Origin: Streptomyces griseoaurantiacus
GTDB lineage: Bacteria; Actinomycetota; Actinomycetes; Streptomycetales; Streptomycetaceae
Direction: 5' to 3'
Length of the DNA: 64,000 nucleotides
Assembly (NCBI GenBank): GCA_014656015.1
Contig: BNBP01000002.1
Location: 1 to 64,000 of the forward strand
In this document: piece by piece, positions 53,414 to 64,000 of the stretch
Layout: each line of letters starts with the position of its first letter
Position numbering within the stretch: position 1 is the first letter of the stretch
The notes under the pieces: generated by a model
The model's database searches: none
The model's input: only the letters and a program-made list of their open reading frames with translations
What the model was told of the DNA's origin: nothing
Position numbers and translations under genes: made by a program

Positions 53414-54291
53414 GTGAAGACAGAGCCGAATTCCGGCAGCCTCATGGGGGCCACGGTCTCCGGTTTCGAGTTAGCCGGCGCCTCGGACGCCGACCTCGCG
53501 GAACTGAAGGCCTCCCTCTACCGACACCGCCTCCTGGTCCTCAAGGAACAGCACCTGGAGCCCAAGGAGTTCGTGGCCCTGGGACGCGCACTCGGCACCA
53601 TCGAGGTGTACTACGAACCGATGTACCACCACCCGGAACACCCGGAAATATTCGTATCGGGGACGAAGCCGGGCGACAGCACCGAAGGTGTGCCGCAGAC
53701 CGGCAAATTCTGGCACGCCGACTATTCCTTCATGTCGAATCCTTTCGGCATCACGATGACGTATCCGCAGATCGTGCCCAAAACGAATCGCGGTACCTTC
53801 TACATCGACATGGCGAAGGTCTTCGCCGAACTGCCCGACCGGCTGAAGGACCGGTTGCGCGGCACCCTCGTCGAGCACAGCCCACGCCGCTACTTCAAGA
53901 TCCGCCCCACCGACGTGTACCGGCCCATCCACGAGGTGCAGGCCGAGATCGAGCAGGTCACCCCGCCGGTCTTCCACCCGACCGTCTTCACGCACCCGGT
54001 GACCGGCGAGGAGATCCTCTACGTGAGCGAGGCCGCCTCGTTCGGCTTCGTCGAGCCCGACGGCACCCGGCTGCCTCCGGAGATCCTCCAGGAAGTGCTC
54101 GAACGCAGCGGACAGCTCGACACCGGCTTCACCGATCCGCACATCCACCTGCAGAGCTTCACCGAGGGCGACCTGCTGCTGTGGGACAACCGGGCACTCG
54201 TGCACCGGGCGCTGCACAACCCCCGTCCGGAGCCCGCCCAGTCGTACCGGGTCACCGTGCACGACGACTTCCCGTTCTTCGGGGTCGCCGG

Positions 54292-54295
<4 letters not shown>
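53414..54295 (+). CDS. ScoE/Rv0097-type Fe(II)/2-oxoglutarate oxygenase, predicted isonitrile-forming
   Basis: 293 aa, TauD/TfdA fold. The iron facial triad is H101-x-D103 in [11 protein letters not shown] and H264 in [11 protein letters not shown], with the 2-oxoglutarate Arg R279 in [11 protein letters not shown]. Beyond the general fold it carries the [17 protein letters not shown] block (residues 66-82), R126, K162 ([14 protein letters not shown]) and H268. In spacing these match residues recalled for ScoE (R157, K193, H299), the enzyme that oxidatively decarboxylates an N-carboxymethyl-beta-amino acid to an isonitrile. GTG at 53414. It overlaps the next gene by 4 bp (ATGA). Confidence 0.85.
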
Positions 54296-54819
<524 letters not shown>

Positions 54820-54833
54820 GGACAACGAGGAAC

Positions 54834-60312
<5,479 letters not shown>

Positions 60313-60323
<11 letters not shown>

Positions 60324-61752
60324 GGAGGAACTGCGCGCCTATCTGCGCCGGGCCGCGGCCGAGCTGCACCGGACCCGGCAGCGGCTCGCCGCGCACAGCG
60401 AGCCCGTCGTCGTCCTGGGCGGCGGCTGCCGGTTCCCCGGAGGCGTCACCTCCCCCGAGGACCTGTGGGAGCTGGTGCGCGAGGAGCGCGAGACGGTGTC
60501 CCCGCCCCCGGCCGAGCGGGGGTGGGACCCCGAACCGGGCCTGGCGGGCGGTTTCCTCACCGGTATCACCGACTTCGACCCGGCCTTCTTCGGGCTCGGC
60601 GCACGGGAGGGAGCACTGCTCGACCCGCAGCAGCGGCTGCTGCTGGAGACCTCGTGGGAGGCGCTGACCCGGTCCGGCCTGGACCCGCCCGCCCTGCACG
60701 GCAGCCGCACGGCGGTGTTCGTGGGCCTGACGTACAGCGACTTCTACGACCAGTGGCGCACCCGGGTCCCCGAGGCCGACCTGAACGCCCTCGCCACCGG
60801 CAGCTCGATGAGCCTCGCCGCCGGGCGGCTGTCCTACACCTACGGCTTCCGCGGCCCGGCGGTCACGGTCGACACCGCGTGCTCCTCGGGGCTGGTCGCC
60901 CTGCACCAGGCGGTGTCCGCGCTGCGCAACGGGGAGTGCGACCTCGCGCTGGTCTCCGCGGCCGCGGTGCTGTCCTCCCCGGACATGTTCGGTTTCTCCC
61001 GGCGGCAGGGGGTGCTCTCGCCGGACGGCCGGTGCCGGTCCTTCTCCGCAGGAGCCGACGGCTGGGGCCTCGCCGAGGGCGCCGCCACGCTGGTGCTGCA
61101 ACGGCTCTCCGACCACGAGCGCGGCGCACTGCCCGCGCTCGCGGTCGTGCGCGGCTCCGCGGTGAACCAGGTCGGTGCCGGGCCGGGCCTGACCGCGCCG
61201 ACCACCGTGTCCCAGCGGCAGGTCATGGAGGCGGCGCTGGCGTCCGCCGGCCTCACCGCCGCCGACGTCGACCTGGTCGAGGGCCACGGCACCGGCACCG
61301 CGCTGGGCGACGCCGTGGAGGTGCGGGCGGTGGCGGCGGCCTACGGCGCGCACCGTCCGCCGGGCTCACCCGTTCTGCTGGGCTCGCTCAAGTCGAACAT
61401 CGGGCACACCCAGATGCCCGGCGGGCTCGGCGGTGTCCTGAAGGCGGCGCTGGCCATGCGGCACGGTCTCGCCCCCCGCTCGCTGCACGCCGAGGCTCCG
61501 CTCGCGGAGGTCGACCTGACGTCGGCCAACGTCAGGCTGCTGGACACCGCGCGGCCCTGGCCGGAGCGGGAGGAGGGCCCCCGCCGGGCCGCCGTCTCCT
61601 CCTTCGGCCTGAGCGGCACCAACGCGCACGTCGTCCTCGAACAGCCCCCGCCGGAGGTCGCCGGGCGCCGCGGCGGCCGGCCCGTCCCCCGCTACCGGCG
61701 CGCCCGCCACTGGCCGGTCCAGTCCCCGAATCCTCAGGACGGCACCTCATGA
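60313..61752 (+). CDS. stand-alone modular ketosynthase (AT-less PKS protein)
   Basis: 479 aa. Residues 1-30 form a coiled-coil docking helix ([20 protein letters not shown]) of the type that receives a chain from the preceding PKS. The KS has Cys190 ([12 protein letters not shown]), His325 ([11 protein letters not shown]) and His365 ([12 protein letters not shown]), so it should be active. After the KS ([16 protein letters not shown]) the protein ends within 40 residues at [15 protein letters not shown]. That tail resembles the post-AT linker motif ([12 protein letters not shown] in the upstream PKS), as if an AT had been cut out. It overlaps the upstream PKS gene by 11 bp and the ligase by 4 bp. 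Confidence 0.88.
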
Positions 61753-63263
61753 ACACCCTGACAGCACGGCTCGCCACCGTCGCGGGCGAGCGCCCCCACC
61801 ATCCCGCCCTGGTCTGCGGCGAGGAACGGCGCACCTACCGCGAGCTGTGGGAGAACAGCGCGCGGTGGGCGGCGGTCCTCGGCGCGTATGCCGTGGAACC
61901 GGGCACCCGCGTCGGCTACCTCGGCCGGGACTCCGCGTTCCTGGTGGAGTTGTTCTACGCCTGTGCCCGCACCGGTGCCGTCTTCCTGCCGATCGGCTCG
62001 CGTTTCACGACGCCGGAGGTCGAGCACCTCCTGGACGACTCGGGGGCCACCGTCCTCTTCGTACAGCGCGACTTCGCCGAGGCCGCGGAGGCGCTCACCA
62101 CCTCGGCGACCGTACTGATCGCGGAGGAGGCCACCGGGGCGGGGGACGGCGCGGGCGCGCCGGTGACGGAGGGGGCCGGGGACCCGGTCGTGCAGTTCTA
62201 CACCAGCGGCACCACCGGGGTCCCGAAGGGCGTGGTCCTCGCACACCGCAGCTTCTTCGCGGTCGCCGAGGCGCTCGCGGCGGCCGGCGAGGACTGGGTG
62301 GACTTCCTGCCCGGCGACACCACGCTGGTCGGCGTGCCGTGCTGGCACGTCGGGGGCCTGTGGTGGGTGGTGCAGGCGCTGAACGCCGGCGCGACCGTGG
62401 TCGTCATGCCGGCGCTGTCCGCCGCAGGCGTCCTCGCCCTGGTCCCCCGGCACGGTGTGACGACGATGTGCGCGCCTCCGGCCCTGCTGTCCCTGATCCT
62501 GGACGAACCCGGCCGGCGGCCGGGGGCGTTGCGCACCCTACGGAAGATCGTCTACGGTGCGGCACCGATCTCGCAGACGCTGCTCCGGCGGTGCATCGAG
62601 GAGATCGGCTGCGCGCTGGCGCAGATCTACGGGCTCACCGAGACCGGCAACACCGCGGTGTGCCTGCCGCCCGCCGAGCACTACCCGGGCAATCCGCTGC
62701 TGCACGCCGCCGGCCGCCCCTACCCGGGCTTCGAGGTGAAGATCGTCGACCGGTCCGGCACCGCCCTGCCCCGGGGTGCCGCGGGCGAGGTCTGTCTGCG
62801 GACACCTGCCCGCATGGTCGAGTACTGGGGCCGTCCGGAGGCGACCGCCGAGACGCTCCGGGACGGCTGGATCCACACCGGCGACGTCGGCCACCTGGAC
62901 GAGGCGGGATACGTCCACCTGCGGGACCGGGTGAAGAACATGATCATCCGGGCCGGTGAGAACGTCTACCCCGCCGAGGTGGAGAACGCCCTGCACAGGT
63001 CGCCGGCGGTGGCCGACGCCGCCGTGATCGGCATACCCGACGACCGGTGGGGCGAGGCCGTCCTGGCCTGCGTCGTGCCGGCCCCGGGCCACCGGGTGTC
63101 GGCCCGGGAACTGCGGCTCTTCCTGAGGGAGCAACTGGCGGACTACAAGATCCCGACCCGGTTCGTGGCGGTCGAGGCCATCCCGCGCAACGGCGTCGGC
63201 AAGATCCTTCACCGGGAGCTGCGCGCCCCGTACTGGGAGGGCCGCGAGCGGCAGCTCAACTGA
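61749..63263 (+). CDS. acyl-AMP ligase (AMP-binding enzyme, ScoC/FadD10-like role)
   Basis: 504 aa, ANL superfamily. Motifs: P-loop YTSGTTGVPKGVVLAH near residue 155, IYGLTETGN near 295, WIHTGDVGHLDEAGYVHLRD near 375, hinge DRVKNMIIRAGENVYPAEVE, and the C-terminal catalytic Lys in NGVGKILHRELR. It activates a carboxylic acid as acyl-AMP and transfers it to CoA or an ACP. In this cluster it is the obvious enzyme to load a starter acid onto the PKS N-terminal carrier protein, as ScoC loads ScoB in isonitrile lipopeptide pathways. ATG at 61749 overlaps the KS stop (ATGA). Confidence 0.88.
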   Translation: MNTLTARLATVAGERPHHPALVCGEERRTYRELWENSARWAAVLGAYAVEPGTRVGYLGRDSAFLVELFYACARTGAVFLPIGSRFTTPEVEHLLDDSGATVLFVQRDFAEAAEALTTSATVLIAEEATGAGDGAGAPVTEGAGDPVVQFYTSGTTGVPKGVVLAHRSFFAVAEALAAAGEDWVDFLPGDTTLVGVPCWHVGGLWWVVQALNAGATVVVMPALSAAGVLALVPRHGVTTMCAPPALLSLILDEPGRRPGALRTLRKIVYGAAPISQTLLRRCIEEIGCALAQIYGLTETGNTAVCLPPAEHYPGNPLLHAAGRPYPGFEVKIVDRSGTALPRGAAGEVCLRTPARMVEYWGRPEATAETLRDGWIHTGDVGHLDEAGYVHLRDRVKNMIIRAGENVYPAEVENALHRSPAVADAAVIGIPDDRWGEAVLACVVPAPGHRVSARELRLFLREQLADYKIPTRFVAVEAIPRNGVGKILHRELRAPYWEGRERQLN

Positions 63264-63267
63264 GGGC

Positions 63268-63296
63268 ACGCCGGGCGGCGGACGGCCGCCCGGCGT
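63268..63296. terminator. bidirectional terminator between the ligase and ferredoxin genes
   Basis: ACGCCGGGCGGC / GCCGCCCGGCGT, a 12-bp perfect stem with a 5-nt loop, between convergent genes (stops at 63263 and 63306). Confidence 0.83.
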
Positions 63297-63305
63297 CCGC
63301 CGTCC

Positions 63306-63539
63306 TCAGCCGTTCCCGCCCGGCGTGAAGGTGATCGCGTACCACGGGCAGGCGTCCGCGGCCCGCCGCAGCCCGGCGTGGTCCGCCGCGGCCAGGTCCA
63401 GCCCTTCGGCCGGCCATGCCCGGCGGTCCGCGAGCCGGAAGGCTCCCGGGGCGGCCTCCTGGCAGTGCCCGGTACCGCTGCACAGGCCGTGGTCCACCGA
63501 CAGGCGGGTGCCGTCCGCGCCCCGCAGGACGGCGCTCAC
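63306..63539 (-). CDS. ferredoxin (3Fe-4S type) for the adjacent P450
   Basis: 77 aa. Cluster ligands are visible in HGLCSGTGHCQEAAPGAF and AADACPWYAITF: CxxxxxC, a later C-P, with the third position of the usual CxxCxxC replaced, as in [3Fe-4S] ferredoxins that serve P450s. The GTG at 63539 overlaps the P450 stop (GTGA), so the two are translated together. It passes electrons to the P450 at 63536-64000. It ends 43 bp from the ligase stop, on the opposite strand. Confidence 0.88.
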   Translation of the reverse strand: MSAVLRGADGTRLSVDHGLCSGTGHCQEAAPGAFRLADRRAWPAEGLDLAAADHAGLRRAADACPWYAITFTPGGNG

Positions 63540-64000
63540 CGGCCGGCCCCGGTCGAGACGGGGTCGAACACCATCGGCAGGGAGAGCCAGTTGCGGAAGA
63601 CCGGACCGGGTACCTGCGGGATCTCCGCGCCCGGTTCCAGCCGCAGTCCCGGCAGCCGCCGGTAGAGCGCGGCGAGGGACGTCTCCAGTTCGAGCCGGGC
63701 CAGGTTGACACCGATGCAGTGGTGGATGCCCCAGCCGAAGGTGAGGTGCGGCGGCAGTTCCTTCCAGTCGCGGTCGATGAGGAACTCGTCGGGGCGGTCG
63801 TAGACCTCGGGGTCGTGGTTGGCCGCGGCGGTGACCGTGAAGACCCTGTCCCCAGGGGTGAGCGGGTAGCCCTGGACGGTGGTCTCGCGGGCGCACCTGC
63901 GCCACAGGCCGAGGGCCGGGCCGTCGTACCGGAGGCCCTCCTCCACCAGGCTCGGGGTCAGCCCCTCGATGTCGGCGAGGTACTTCGCCTTCTGCTCCGG
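63536..64000 (-). CDS. cytochrome P450, C-terminal part (gene runs off the right edge)
   Basis: 154 codons are in the window, in frame from base 64000. The reading starts PEQKAKYLADIEGLTPSLVE and continues with the K-helix ExxR in EEGLRYDG. Next comes AANHDPEVYDRPDEFLIDR and the haem-thiolate loop LTFGWGIHHCIGVNLARLEL with the axial Cys. It is a soluble class I bacterial P450, likely to oxidise the polyketide product or a precursor with the adjoining ferredoxin. The start lies beyond the window. Its membership in the cluster is inferred from proximity. Confidence 0.92.
   Translation of the reverse strand, partial: PEQKAKYLADIEGLTPSLVEEGLRYDGPALGLWRRCARETTVQGYPLTPGDRVFTVTAAANHDPEVYDRPDEFLIDRDWKELPPHLTFGWGIHHCIGVNLARLELETSLAALYRRLPGLRLEPGAEIPQVPGPVFRNWLSLPMVFDPVSTGAGR

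Overview
The window is high-GC actinobacterial DNA with GTG starts, GGAGG-type ribosome binding sites and long perfect-stem terminators. Gene content and order point to Streptomyces. From about 2.8 to 40.7 kb the order follows, from memory, the S. coelicolor chromosome read in descending locus order: hemE, DUF3000, LuxR-type regulator, RNase D, thiolase/fadB, dxs, xylFGH, rok7B7, ngcEFG, aconitase and an HTH-MurA fusion. No tRNA, rRNA, insertion sequence, integrase or CRISPR array was seen.

Layout. (1) 0-16 kb is housekeeping: FAD disulfide reductase, rhomboid protease, hemE, RNase D, beta-oxidation pair, amino acid permease and dxs. (2) 16-34.5 kb is a carbohydrate block. It holds the xylFGH sugar importer, ROK regulator, ngcEFG chito-oligosaccharide importer, two secreted GH92 alpha-mannosidase-family enzymes and a cellulose-type AA10 LPMO. 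It carries readable operators: a DasR-like site on the ngcE promoter, a LacI-type palindrome GACAACGTTGTC at both GH92 genes, and an exact CebR box upstream of the LPMO. (3) 35-40.7 kb has aconitase with a MarR/TamR-like palindrome and an iron-box-like site, small conserved genes, and the HTH-MurA fusion. (4) 40.8-53.1 kb is an accessory region rich in regulator/enzyme pairs: TetX-like monooxygenase with TetR, TetR with a Notum/pectin acetylesterase-like hydrolase, LysR with aldehyde and alcohol dehydrogenases, a WhiJ-type trio, quinone reductase, aldo/keto reductase and a small secreted protein.

(5) From 53.4 kb to the right edge lies the start of a biosynthetic gene cluster and the most interesting part. 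A ScoE/Rv0097-type non-heme iron oxygenase and a ScoD/FcoT-type thioesterase, the pair that makes beta-isonitrile acids in isonitrile lipopeptide pathways, are translationally coupled and followed 14 bp later by a type I PKS (ACP-KS-AT-DH-KR-ACP). Next come a stand-alone KS that looks like a KS-AT module with the AT excised, and an acyl-AMP ligase. On the opposite strand are a ferredoxin and a P450 that runs off the window. In known isonitrile lipopeptide clusters this oxygenase/thioesterase/ligase set feeds a free ACP and an NRPS. Here the ACP is fused to the front of a polyketide synthase, so the predicted product is an isonitrile-primed polyketide. I do not recognise a characterised cluster with this architecture.
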